A stretch of DNA of 64,000 bases from assembly GCF_050003625.1 (NCBI RefSeq), contig NC_134398.1, positions 197,291,700 through 197,355,699 on the forward strand, written 5' to 3'. The stretch is from Haematobia irritans. Taxonomy: Eukaryota > Arthropoda > Insecta > Diptera > Muscidae. Numbering within the stretch: the first letter of the stretch is position 1; each line of letters starts with the position of its first letter. The position numbers and the translations under genes are program-made. Shown here one piece after another: positions 39,701-48,240 of this stretch. The notes under the pieces were generated by a model. It saw nothing but the letters and a program-made list of their open reading frames with translations. It made no database searches and was not told the origin of the DNA.

Positions 39701-42252
39701 ATTTATACGTTGATGATGTATTAGCGGGGGGACACACGATTGAAGACACCATCGCCGCTAGAAAACAATTAACATCTGTTTTAAACTCTGCTGGTTTCGA
39801 GTTGAGGAAATGGACCTCTAACGACCCACGTCTATTAAATGATCTACATCCTGATTTATTGTTGCCTGTCAATTGGTTAGATCTTTCTGAAGGATCGTCA
39901 ACCAAGACCCTTGGCATTCGTTGGAATGTAGCGACCGATGCTTTCTCATTTAAAGCGCCAAATGTTGAAGAAAGAGAACTTTTCACTAAACGCGAAGTTT
40001 TATCGACAATTGCTAAATTTTTCGACCCTTGCGGCTGGCTTGCTCCGATCATTATAGTTGCCAAATTAGTGATGCAGCAAGTCTGGTTAGATAAAATAGG
40101 GTGGGATGACACATTAAGACCCGTAACCACTATGAATTGGAGAAATTTTGTGAAAAATAGCCCGATTATTAATACTATATCTGTACCAAGATGGATTCGA
40201 TTTTCACCCTCCAGCGCGGTCGAAATACACGGTTTCTGTGACGCGTCGGAAAGCGCGTACGCTGCAGCTCTTTATATTCGAGTAGAAATCGGAAACCAAG
40301 TAGACACTTTTCTTTTAGCAGCCAAAACTCGTGTGGCTCCAATAAAGAAAATTTCTCTACCGAGATTAGAGTTATGCGGAGCGGTTATGTTATCAAAGTT
40401 AGCTAACGCAATTTTTCCAAATCTACAAATAACGCAATTTACGACACATTTCTGGACTGACTCCACCATAGTTTTAGCGTGGCTTCGTAAACCACCGTGT
40501 TCTTGGAGCACTTTTGTTGGAAATCGGGTTTCCGAAATTTTAGAAAGCGTCGGTAATGAAAACTGGAATCACGTGGACTCTGAATCGAACCCAGCCGATA
40601 TCGCGAGTCGTGGTTGTTCACCAGATGAGTTAAAAGAACATCATTTGTGGTGGACGGGGCCGGAATGGTTGAAATTGCCCAGAGATCGGTGGCCCAAAAC
40701 TCAACTCAACGCAGATACGAATCTTGAAGCTAAACAAGTTAAAGTTTTCGCGACAACTGTTTTCGAAGACCCTTTGACCCGTTTCTCATCTTTATCACGC
40801 GCTTATCGGGTGCTATCGTATGTAATGCGTTTTTGGCGGAATACAGGTTCAAATCGGTCTCGAATTGCGTCGGAGGACATATCCTCATCTGAACTCAATG
40901 ATATAAAAACTCGTCTAATCATCGTTACTCAAAAACATTATTTTGCTGAAGAATATTTAGCTTTGACTCAAAAGAAGCGACTCTCGCCAAGCAGTAGTAT
41001 TTTATCGTTTAACCCATTTATCGACTCAAAAGGAGTGCTTAGATCAAACGGTCGTTTAGTTCAATCTCCGGCTCTTACATATAGCGAACGCCATCCTATC
41101 TTAATTCCATACGACTCTCGGTTTGCTCTTTTATTTGTAGAATTTGTTCACAAGGTCACAATGCACGGTGGCAATCAACTAATGGTTCGTGTCATTCGAT
41201 CGGAATTTTGGATTTTTCGTGTGAAACAATTAGTAAAAAAGGTTATTCACAATTGTCGGATATGTTCTATACATCGACACCGGACCCAAACTCAAATTAT
41301 GGCATCCCTGCCACCAGAACGCACTATGTTATCTAGACCCTTTCAAAATACGGGGGTAGATTTTGCTGGACCCTTTGGGATAAAAAGTTTGACTGCTCGA
41401 GCTTGTCTTATTACAAAGGGTTATGTCTGTATATTTGTTTGTTTTTCGACTCGCGCAATCCACTTAGAAGCTACTAGTGATTTGTCGACCCAATCCTTCA
41501 TAGCTGCTTTAGATCGCTTTATAGGCAGAAGAGGGTGTCCAGAAAAAATATTCTCGGATAATGGGAAAAACTTTATAGGTGCCGCGGAACTTATTAAAAA
41601 AGATAGGATCGCATTTATGAAATCAATTCAAGACACTACTATTCAAAGACACGCGCATCAAAATTTAGAATGGAAGTTTAATCCTCCAGGGGCTCCCCAT
41701 ATGGGAGGTCTGTGGGAGGCGGGAGTTAAATCGTTCAAGACCCACCTTAAGAAAACAATGCCAAAAATGAATTTTACGTTTGAAGAATTATCAACGATTT
41801 TAGCCCGCATAGAGGCTTGTCTTAATTCACGTCCGATTAGTCCAACTAGTGATGACCCTTCAGACTTAGAGCCTTTGACCCCAGGACATTTTCTGATAGG
41901 TTCTCCATTGTTGACCCCGGCAGAACCCGATATTTCTGGTGGGGATGTGACATTAATAAATCGGTGGACACGATTAAAAGTTATTTCTCAGAATTTTTGT
42001 CAAAGATGGAAATCGGAATATTTGAATGAATTACACCGTAGATACAAATGGAAATACCCACAACAAAACCTTGCCATAAATGATTTAGTTATTATAAAAG
42101 ATGATCACTTACCTTCAAATGAATGGAAACTAGGGAGGGTTGTCAAAACCTACGAAGGCGCTGACAAAAATATTCGAGTAGTAGACATTAGAACCGCTAG
42201 CGGTATGCTCAGCCGACCCATAACGAAGATAGTAAAACTATTTGCGGACTGA
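36784..42252 (+). CDS. BEL/Pao gag-pol polyprotein (1822 codons)
   Basis: One intact frame encodes all enzymes of the element. Residues about 126-302 form a gag-like region typical of Pao elements (FKGGYSEWPTF). Zinc knuckles run from C375 to about 441 (CPICRTNHLLRNC, CYNCLLADHGVREC, CRECNQRHH). A 21-residue repeat in 2-3 copies follows at about 454-512. The retropepsin aspartate is D569 in a DPGSQ context, where DSGS or DTG would be more usual. Reverse transcriptase has D899 and YVDD at 975-978. RNase H has D1153, E1196 and D1226. Integrase has an HHCC zinc site (H1456, C1491, C1494) and the triad D1526, D1592, E1645. A C-terminal domain follows to residue 1822. ATG 36784 is the first start of this frame. 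The terminator is TGA followed by CTAG, see the next entries. Confidence 0.97.
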   Translation: MDRILKEKFANCLNDLVDVESVLSVKAATEDLHALEAARVELNTLWDQVRRAYVNCRDRVPVEGETPIDKDKLRGHYKNGMDVYKTGLSTINSQISARQERENQEKLARESLMTQNMAVDPNSTPNLRLPPCDTDIFKGGYSEWPTFRDLFAAIYINNPRLSKVEKLFHLTQKTSGEAREIITNVPLTNEGFDIAWRNLENRYENKRMQVNEQLRILFNLPTVSVENASTIQKLQRTINTCTQTLETLLVDTGEWDPILVYLVSTKLPRTFLEEFENSLEDCSTLPSWQKLDDFLSHKFKTLESVGNIKIQNSKHNQSRSDNDRRGNRVNSFHTNVTQKHNPSGSRLNNNNNNSQANHNSKNINNPSRKQSESVCPICRTNHLLRNCPKFLEKSPNDRIQITKQNHLCYNCLLADHGVRECKSRYSCRECNQRHHSLLHKGNVGSAPTNTTHTRDAAQSSASAVALNTLIHQVRDGAQPSTSAAALNTFVDQVQGGAQSSASAATCSTLVQSSISSSIQSTSTNERPSITTLTLQEDRPTRRPETTLLFTAIVQIESKGQRYDARAIIDPGSQSTFISERIKNRLQLPTVRNLVHVTGLSDTVAETSTKACVFNLCSRIDPTFELEVWAPVLKTLPSNLPTHTLDRTLFDEFRHLRLADPQFFDSRPVDMLIGLDIGPFIYTHDVPMKSFGSILAQDTVFGWIVGGPIQQNIETTRKIALHSASSLEKILTRFWEVEETPKKILRSAEDIYCETNYKSTTKRNEAGRYIVTLPFKSCAEIGASRNIALAQFHRMEKKLARTPDIKAEYDAAIREYLQLGHMRKVDPQNIYKTPHYYLPHHAVIKPDRTTTKLRVVFNASSPTSNKKSLNDILHTGPILQQDLVLQILKWRFFKYVFNADVTKMYRQILIDPNQASFQRILFRFSENGPVEDFELLTVTFGVNCAPFLAIRTLLQLIEDVQDSYPLGSKIIKENLYVDDVLAGGHTIEDTIAARKQLTSVLNSAGFELRKWTSNDPRLLNDLHPDLLLPVNWLDLSEGSSTKTLGIRWNVATDAFSFKAPNVEERELFTKREVLSTIAKFFDPCGWLAPIIIVAKLVMQQVWLDKIGWDDTLRPVTTMNWRNFVKNSPIINTISVPRWIRFSPSSAVEIHGFCDASESAYAAALYIRVEIGNQVDTFLLAAKTRVAPIKKISLPRLELCGAVMLSKLANAIFPNLQITQFTTHFWTDSTIVLAWLRKPPCSWSTFVGNRVSEILESVGNENWNHVDSESNPADIASRGCSPDELKEHHLWWTGPEWLKLPRDRWPKTQLNADTNLEAKQVKVFATTVFEDPLTRFSSLSRAYRVLSYVMRFWRNTGSNRSRIASEDISSSELNDIKTRLIIVTQKHYFAEEYLALTQKKRLSPSSSILSFNPFIDSKGVLRSNGRLVQSPALTYSERHPILIPYDSRFALLFVEFVHKVTMHGGNQLMVRVIRSEFWIFRVKQLVKKVIHNCRICSIHRHRTQTQIMASLPPERTMLSRPFQNTGVDFAGPFGIKSLTARACLITKGYVCIFVCFSTRAIHLEATSDLSTQSFIAALDRFIGRRGCPEKIFSDNGKNFIGAAELIKKDRIAFMKSIQDTTIQRHAHQNLEWKFNPPGAPHMGGLWEAGVKSFKTHLKKTMPKMNFTFEELSTILARIEACLNSRPISPTSDDPSDLEPLTPGHFLIGSPLLTPAEPDISGGDVTLINRWTRLKVISQNFCQRWKSEYLNELHRRYKWKYPQQNLAINDLVIIKDDHLPSNEWKLGRVVKTYEGADKNIRVVDIRTASGMLSRPITKIVKLFAD

Positions 42253-42255
42253 CTA
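42250..42255 (+). promoter_or_regulatory. Stop codon in readthrough context (TGA-CTA-G)
   Basis: The pol frame ends GAC-TGA-CTA-GCA. UGA followed by CUAG is a well-known context for stop-codon readthrough in eukaryotic and viral mRNAs. After this TGA the same frame is open for 19 codons (42253-42309) up to ATG 42310 and on to the stop at 43156-43158. Readthrough would give a polyprotein of 2124 residues. The alternative is an ordinary stop with the downstream frame expressed in another way, or a recent CGA-to-TGA change. Confidence 0.7.
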
Positions 42256-42289
42256 GCATATCACAAATTCATCAAAAAACACGGTACTC

Positions 42290-42309
42290 ACAAAACTTTT
42301 GTTACAGAG
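42290..42309 (+). promoter_or_regulatory. Possible 3' splice site before the second frame
   Basis: ACAAAACTTTTGTTACAG lies just before GAG-ATG at 42310 and resembles a short pyrimidine tract plus acceptor AG (42306-42307). With the leader donors near 35593 or 36273 it could give a subgenomic mRNA for the second frame, as env genes do in other LTR elements. This is weaker than the readthrough model because pyrimidine tracts are easy to find in AT-rich DNA. Confidence 0.35.
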
Positions 42310-43158
42310 ATGGCCGGAGTTTTACCAGTTCGCGACCCATCACCAAATGGACCCTCTCGCCACAATCGTCGACACCGACCTGCGCACTGGCAGTATGCAT
42401 GTGGGCTGTGCCAAGACGACCACCCAATCAGGTCATGTGCTTTTTTCCGTCGACAGACCCCTTACCAGCGGTATGAGACTGTGGAGAGGCGCAGCTACTG
42501 CCGTAACTGCTTGGCGCGCAGTCATTTGGCTCCAGACTGCCCAGTCCTCACCGCGTGTCGGGAATGCAACCTCCGTCACCATACGATGTTGCATGGGGCT
42601 CCTCAGCTTCGTGAAACTTTTGGACGCTATACGCCACCGCCGGTAGAGTTACCGTACCACCGATCTTCGGTTTTCATTCCTACAGCCCAGGTGGATATGA
42701 TGGCTGAGGAGTCTGAGGACTGGGCCAGTGTAAGGGTGTTGTTATGCCAAGCTGCCACCCATACCCGAGTCGCTGCATCGACCGTCACCCGGCTTCGCAT
42801 CCCAACAAGGGAAAAGGATGGTCGTACGTTTGCCACCATTAGATTACGCGCACGACGCTATGGAAGTCGGCTGGTATACAAACTTAAAGCATTGGTGACC
42901 CGCGACCTGCCCAGACGCCCATACTCAGACCCCATCCTTGAGGACCCAGCCACAAATATGGAGGCTCATGAACTGGCAGATATAGATCCCAGAGGCAACG
43001 AGTCAATTGACGTCGAAGTGGGCGCAAGTGCGTATGCCTACCTGCGGCGAGATGGAGTCGTACAGACGGGCCTGGGAAGAGTTTTTGCCCAACTCACCGA
43101 TTGGGGCTATGTTTTCGTGGGGCCCGTCAGTAGTCCAACCGAAGTCAGCAACCAATAA
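42310..43158 (+). CDS. Second BEL frame: zinc knuckles plus inactive retropepsin-like domain (282 codons)
   Basis: Lies 57 nt after pol, in the same reading frame. Residues 31-95 hold three zinc-binding sites (C31-C34-H38-C43, C64-C67-H72-C77, C83-C86-H90/91-H95) with the same spacing as the gag knuckles of the upstream polyprotein (compare ACRECNLRHHTMLH with SCRECNQRHHSLLH). The rest aligns by eye with the polyprotein protease region: VRVLLCQAAT against ARAIIDPGSQ, and FAQLTDWGYVFVGPV against LAQDTVFGWIVGGPI. The catalytic aspartate is replaced by C146, so proteolysis is not expected. There is no signal peptide or membrane segment, so it is not an env gene. It is visibly GC-richer than pol (two sampled 60-base rows about 52% and 62%, against about 33% and 37% in pol). 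Role unknown: RNA binding, a second nucleocapsid or a dominant regulator are guesses. Confidence 0.85.
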   Translation: MAGVLPVRDPSPNGPSRHNRRHRPAHWQYACGLCQDDHPIRSCAFFRRQTPYQRYETVERRSYCRNCLARSHLAPDCPVLTACRECNLRHHTMLHGAPQLRETFGRYTPPPVELPYHRSSVFIPTAQVDMMAEESEDWASVRVLLCQAATHTRVAASTVTRLRIPTREKDGRTFATIRLRARRYGSRLVYKLKALVTRDLPRRPYSDPILEDPATNMEAHELADIDPRGNESIDVEVGASAYAYLRRDGVVQTGLGRVFAQLTDWGYVFVGPVSSPTEVSNQ

Positions 43159-43183
43159 GGTAAGGTAAACTACACTCTTTCGC

Positions 43184-43194
43184 GGGGGGCAGAA
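43184..43194 (+). promoter_or_regulatory. Polypurine tract
   Basis: GGGGGGCAGAA directly abuts the right LTR, the position expected for the plus-strand DNA primer. Confidence 0.8.
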
Positions 43195-44050
43195 TGTTCA
43201 AAGTTTGTTTGAACTCGGTTTGAAACACTGTGCGTAGCGGCACAAATAATTTTTAATCGTCGTGTCCTTTTGTTTTTCTATTTGTTTACCTGGAAAGTTG
43301 CCCTTTGATCGATGCTTGTAGTTTTGTCGCTAAGCTTTGCATCAGCTACTAAGCATCACTCAAGAGGGCAACGAACCAGTCTTGAACCGACAATCAACAC
43401 GCGCACGCACAATCGATCCCCCCGCGATAAGTAACAAGTGTAGTGAAACATTAGTAATTGTGAAAATAAAATAAACATTAAATTATAACAAACATTTAAG
43501 TGAACAGTTAAAAACAATAACTATTTACAGGTAAACCTAAAGACATTTAGTGAACAGTGACACAAACAACCCATCATCCCATTACCCATAAAATACAAGT
43601 GAGAGACACAAACAAAACCCTCATCAATAACAAGAACAAAATCACAACACAAAATACACAAATTTTTACTTAATACTATATTGCACTGAAGTTTACATTG
43701 AAATTGCACTTAGTTTTACTTACAACTATATTGCACAAACCCATGTTAAATTTGAATTGAAACAACCCTTGTTTACACTGTTTCCTTGAATTAATTTAAA
43801 GTATAGTTTTTTTTGTAAATATTTTAAACCTAAATCTAAAACTTAATTGCTAATTTAAAACTTAAATCTAATAATAAATTACGAATAAAAATTAGAATTA
43901 TATTAAAAATACACTACAAAAACACTAAAACGATTGAAAATAAATATTCCAGAATTTTAAAATTTAAAACGAAAATTTCTTCAAGTGTAATTATTTCGGA
44001 AGGCAAAATTAGTTTTACTTTCCAGCTCTTCTTCAGTTCAACCCCGAACA
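43195..44050 (+). repeat. 3' LTR of the BEL/Pao element
   Basis: 856 bp, TGTTC...GAACA, offset 9624 bp from the left LTR, with a single visible base difference (43590). Followed by the TTGTT target duplication at 44051-44055. Confidence 0.97.
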
Positions 44051-44055
44051 TTGTT

Positions 44056-44200
44056 AAAATTTCATTTCTATAGAAAATTTTGTCAAAACTTTATTTCTAT
44101 AGAAAATTGGGTCAAAATTTTATTTCTATAGAAAATTTTGTCAAAACTTTATTTCTATAGAAAATTTTGTCAAAATTTTATTTCCATGGGAAATTTTGTT
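44056..44200. repeat. 29-bp repeat tract, right side of the BEL insertion
   Basis: About five copies of TTTATTTCTATAGAAAATTT + TGTCAAAAC, the reverse complement of the unit at 24540-28885. It continues the tract that ends at 33565, showing that BEL integrated within it. Confidence 0.9.
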
Positions 44201-44400
44201 AAATATACCACGTATGGACTTACTTACAATTTAGAAAACGGTGTTAGGAGGTTTTAAGATACCTTACCATCGGCAAGTGTTACCGCAACCCAAGTAATTT
44301 GATTGTGCATGGCAGTGTTTAGAAGAAGTTTCTACGCAATCCAAGGTACATAAGCTTCGGCCTGGCGGAACTTACGTCCGTATATATTTGTTTTTTTTTT
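44201..44400 (+). repeat. Family C repeat
   Basis: Contains TATACCACGTATGGACTTAC, TAAGATACCTTACCATCGGC, CGCAACCCAAGTAATTTGAT and the end GCGGAACTTACGTCCGTATA + TATTTG. Related copies: 52900-53070 and, reversed and in tandem, 59821-60240. Confidence 0.8.
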
Positions 44401-45770
44401 TTATAGTCAGAAAAAACTGGGTTTGATCAAAGGACCACTTTGTATGTAAGGCACAGTAGCCATTGCTCCACGCTTGTCACATAAGAGGGGTAATAAAAGT
44501 TCTGTTTTAAGAGCGGATGTACTTTTTCCAACATTTCCATAAATTGCAATAAAATAAAATATATTCGATTACTAATGACCAAATATATGGAGATTTCTCT
44601 CACAACGCCGATCATACGGCCAGCTTCATTTACAAATAGCCGTGTAGCTACAAAACTGAATATGAGTATGGTAGAATAAACAATAGGTTCAAATGATGCA
44701 ACACAATACCAATCATAGCTAGTGTGAGATATTTGAGACGAACAACAGCGAAGAAGAGATGCTTCACCAAGTGGGAAACAGAGTGCTAGAATCCGGTGAC
44801 TGGAAAACAACAACGTCACAGCATGACACAAGGCTTGTTAGACAAAAATTGAAAAAAGTAACAAGTATAAACATCCGAAAGTTTGGTCAGACCGAGTTCC
44901 AAATACTCACCAAATATAATACTTTCCTTTTGGAAAGAACTGACTTGCAATTTCAGGCAAATTGGAGAAAAAAGAGCTGTACCAAAACATGGAACGATGT
45001 ATACTATATTCTACACAAATATTTTTGAACCAAACCACATCTACCTTTCTAATTTCATGTAAAACGGATAACAGTTGCAGAATCCTGTATCCCAGAAAAA
45101 AATCAAAATCAGGAGATCGATCTTTATGGGGGCTATGCCAAACCATGAACAGATATAAACAAATATCACCATTTGACTTTGTGAACCTACATTAGACTTC
45201 CAATTTCAGGAAAATCGAATAAAAAATGTGGTTTCTTGAAGCCCAAAAAGTCTAATGAGAAGATTCGACTATATGGGGGCTATAGCAAAGGACTTAAAAT
45301 ACCTCAATATTACTAAGTTTAGTCACATCGGATAAAAATATTGGTGTCTAGATGCCGAAGCAAATAAGTCGGTGGAGTCAAAATCTGAACCAATATAGCC
45401 AAGCTTTCGAATTTGATTTCATTGCATATAAAAAACGAATTTCATAATGATATCTCCATTATTGAATGTTGTAATGTGCTCACAAGAGACAGACTTGGAA
45501 GTGGTGAAGATTAGTTGGCGTCGTTGAGTTTCGTTTCCAATGAGATTTTGGGTTTTGATGATCCGGGACTATTGGTTCAGCCGGCTGTGCTTCGTTAATT
45601 AGGAATTGTCTGATTATTTGTTGATAATTCGCAACTTTTGGTGCGGTTTTGTTGATTAGGGTTTGTCGTTGTCAGTTTTTTGCTCTAGCTGGTGCAGCTT
45701 CGTTGGTTCGTCAGTTTAGCAAGTTCGGTGCGGTTACAGGTCGATAGAGTTATCATCAAAAGAGAATGCA
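44401..45770. other. Degraded repeats, no recognisable gene
   Basis: 45080-45420 carries phrases of the family A/B kind at irregular spacing (TATGGGGGCTATGCCAAACC, TATATGGGGGCTATAGCAAA, TCAAAATCTGAACCAATATA), so it is an old decayed copy. 44401-45080 and 45430-45770 show nothing recognisable. Overlapping frames of 77-134 codons here have no motif. Confidence 0.5.
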
Positions 45771-46077
45771 GAGGTGGCGAAGAAAACTATGTACCGAATA
45801 TACTAGTGCGAAAGCAAGCAAACTAATTTACGAATTAATTTAGTTATGGAAGCTAGTGCGGAAGAAAACTAAATGCGTAAACACTTAGTGCGGAAGCAAA
45901 CTAAATGCCGAAAGTAAATGCGTAAACACTTAGTGCGGAAGCAAACTAATTTCCGAAACACTTAGTGGGGAAGCAAGTTCAGTGTCGCGGAAATTTCGTT
46001 ACCCAAGGTGCAAATGAGGAAGCAAACTAAATGCTGCAACAATTAGTGCGGAAGGAAGCTAGAAGCCGATCGATAAG

Positions 46078-46421
46078 TTAGGTTATGTTAGGTTAGGTGG
46101 CAGCCCAATGTATCAGGCTCACTTAGACTATTCAGTCCATTGTGATACCACATTGGTGAACTTCTCTCTTATCATGGAGTGCTGCCCGATTCCATGTTAA
46201 GCTCAATGATAAGGAACCTCCTTTTTATAGCCGAGACCGAACGGCGTTCGACATTGCAGTGAAACCACTTAGAAAAGCTATGAAACCCTCAGAAATATCA
46301 CCAGATTTACTGAGGTGGGAAAATCCACCGCTGAAAAATTTTTTGGTGTTCGGTCGAATCAGGAATCGAACCCATGACCTTGTGTATGCAAGGCAGGCAT
46401 ACTAACCATTGCACTACGGTG
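46078..46421 (-). mobile_element. tRNA-derived SINE, 344 bp
   Basis: Flanked by the 10-bp duplication GATCGATAAG (46068-46077 and 46422-46431). Read on the minus strand it begins with a tRNA-like head: a box A-like TAGTGCAATGGTTAG (46402-46416) and a box B GGTTCGATTCC (46362-46372). It ends with CCTAACCTAACATAACCTAA at the low-coordinate end. The head would be an internal RNA polymerase III promoter. It encodes no protein and depends on a LINE in trans. Confidence 0.9.
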
Positions 46422-47052
46422 GATCGATAAGTGCCGAAGCCGAAACTACTACCTTGGAAGCAAATTAAATACATAAGCCCTTTGTGCGGAAGCAAGCTTA
46501 TTGCCGAAGCACTTAGTGGGGCAGCATGTTAAGTTCCGAAGCAAGTTAGTTAGAGCGGCTACCAGTGCAGAAGCAAACTAAATACTAAAACATTTAGTGC
46601 TGAAGGAAGCTAGTTACCGAAGCAACTAACACGGAAGAAAACTAAATGCTGAAACACCTAGTGCGGAGGGCAGCTAAAATCTGAAGCTATTAGTGCGGAA
46701 TCAAGCCAGTTGCCGATGATATTAGTACGGAAGCAATCTTTGTGACGAAACATTTAGTGGAGAAGTAAGTTAAGTTCCGAAGCAAGTGAGTTACAGCAGC
46801 TACTAGTGCAGAAGCAAACTAAATGCGTAAACACTTAGTGCGGAAGGAAGCTAGTTACCGAAGCAACTAATACAGAAGAAAACTTAATGCTGAAACACCT
46901 AGTGTGGAGTACGGAAGCAAACTTTTTGCCGAAACATTTAGTGGAGAAGTAAGTTAAGTACCGAAGAAAATTAGTTACCTAAGCTACTAGTGCGGAAGTA
47001 AACTATATGCTGAAACATTTAGTGGGAAAATTAGCTAAAAGCAGAATCTATA

Positions 47053-47397
47053 CACTCAAAAAAAAAGTGAACTCTCTATTTCACAAAAGCCAATTAAACT
47101 TTCGTTTCGTTCTAATAATTTTTTGCGTACGTTAGGTAAATGAACTACAAAACGGGAAAAAATTATACTCAATTTAAGCAAAAAGATTTACTAAATTCGC
47201 ATTTCTCACAAAATAGTTCATTATATCTTTAAATTTGTAAATTTTACCAAAAATGCGTTCGTCACTAAAGACATAATTTTCTTTGACAAGTGAAAAAATT
47301 AATTATCTCTAATATTTTCAAAATTTTTTAAAAATATTCAAAATTTTCTAAAATAACAAAAAATTTTCTTCCTGGTGGATTCACTGTTTTTTATGTG
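47053..47397. mobile_element. TA-flanked MITE, 345 bp
   Basis: Flanked by TA at 47051-47052 and 47398-47399. The ends are imperfect inverted repeats: CACTCAAAAAAAAAGTGAA at the left, CACATAAAAAACAGTGAA read in reverse from the right. Very AT-rich, no frame. TA target and terminal structure suggest a Tc1/mariner-type non-autonomous element. Confidence 0.7.
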
Positions 47398-48240
47398 TAA
47401 GTGCAGAAGCAAGTGGGATAGCTGAAGCTTCTAGTGCGCAAGCAAACCAATGCAATGTCAATTGGTACGGAAGCAAGTTAATTGCCGAAACACTTAACGG
47501 AGAATCAAGTTAAGTGCCGAAGCAACCTAGTTACACATTTAAGTAAATCGGAGAAAAATTGTGATCTACGGTGGTCATATCTGCAAATCGGACGACAGAT
47601 ATATATGGGAGCTATATCTAAATCTGAACTGATTTCAACCAAATTCGGTGTGCATATTTATAATGTTAGTTGTACTCCTTGGGCAAAATTTTACGTAACT
47701 CGGGGTAAAACTTTGACCTCTGGGGCCATAGGAGTTTAAATCGGGCCAAAGCTATATCTAAATCTGAACCGATTTCAACAAAATTCGGTGTGCATATTTA
47801 TAATGTTAGTTCTACTCCTTGTGCAAAATTTCAACAAAATCGAAAAAAAAAGATTGGCTCCTGGACCCATAGGATTGTATATTGGGCGAAAGCTATATAT
47901 GGGAGCTATATCTAAATCTGAACCGATTTCAACAAATTCGGTGTGCATATTTATAATGTTAATTCTACTCCCTGTGCAAAATTTCACGTGAATTGGCCTG
48001 TGAGGCCATATAAGTGTAAATCGGGAGAAAGCTATATACGAGAGCTATATCTGAATCTGAACCGATTTGTCTGATATTTTGCAAAATTTACGAGACACGA
48101 TTTTCGATTATACGAAATAGATAAATACGTCAGTTATGACCAGATAGGTTATAAATATATATGACAGCTATATCTAAATCTGAACCGATTTTTTCCAAAA
48201 TCAATATGGATCGACTTAAACTGCGAGCTGGACTTTGCAC

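Larger units (their letters stand above)
33571..44050 (+). mobile_element. Complete BEL/Pao LTR retrotransposon, 10480 bp
   Basis: In order: 856-bp LTR, primer-binding site, a long 2.3-kb AT-rich leader, one gag-pol frame of 1822 codons, a leaky-looking stop, a second frame of 282 codons in the same reading frame, a purine tract and the second LTR. Domain order NC-PR-RT-RNaseH-IN with gag and pol in one frame, the YVDD reverse transcriptase motif and the LWEAGVK integrase motif are typical of BEL/Pao. No stop or frameshift interrupts gag-pol and the LTRs are nearly identical, so the insertion is young and may still be mobile. Confidence 0.97.
45775..47530. repeat. 32-bp degenerate tandem repeat (AGTGCGGAAGCAAACTAAATG)
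   Basis: Units of the type TAGTGCGGAAGCAAACTAAA + TGCCGAAACACT. AGTGCGG or AGTGGGG starts at 45855, 45887, 45932 and 45964, giving 32 bp with some irregular steps. The array is interrupted by a SINE (46078-46421) and a MITE (47053-47397), both younger than the array. Confidence 0.85.

Noticed and set aside
42310..43158. Interpretation of the frame after pol as an envelope gene
   Set aside because: No signal peptide, no hydrophobic membrane segment and no cysteine pattern of envelope proteins. The zinc knuckles and protease-like part argue against it.
46078..46100. TTAGGTTATGTTAGGTTAGG as telomeric (TTAGG)n
   Set aside because: Only a few imperfect units at the SINE tail; flies lack TTAGG telomeres and the sequence is bounded by the SINE target duplication.
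46357..46421. tRNA gene on the minus strand
   Set aside because: Box A/B-like motifs are present, but the acceptor stem does not pair and the sequence continues into the SINE body; the 10-bp target duplication confirms a SINE.
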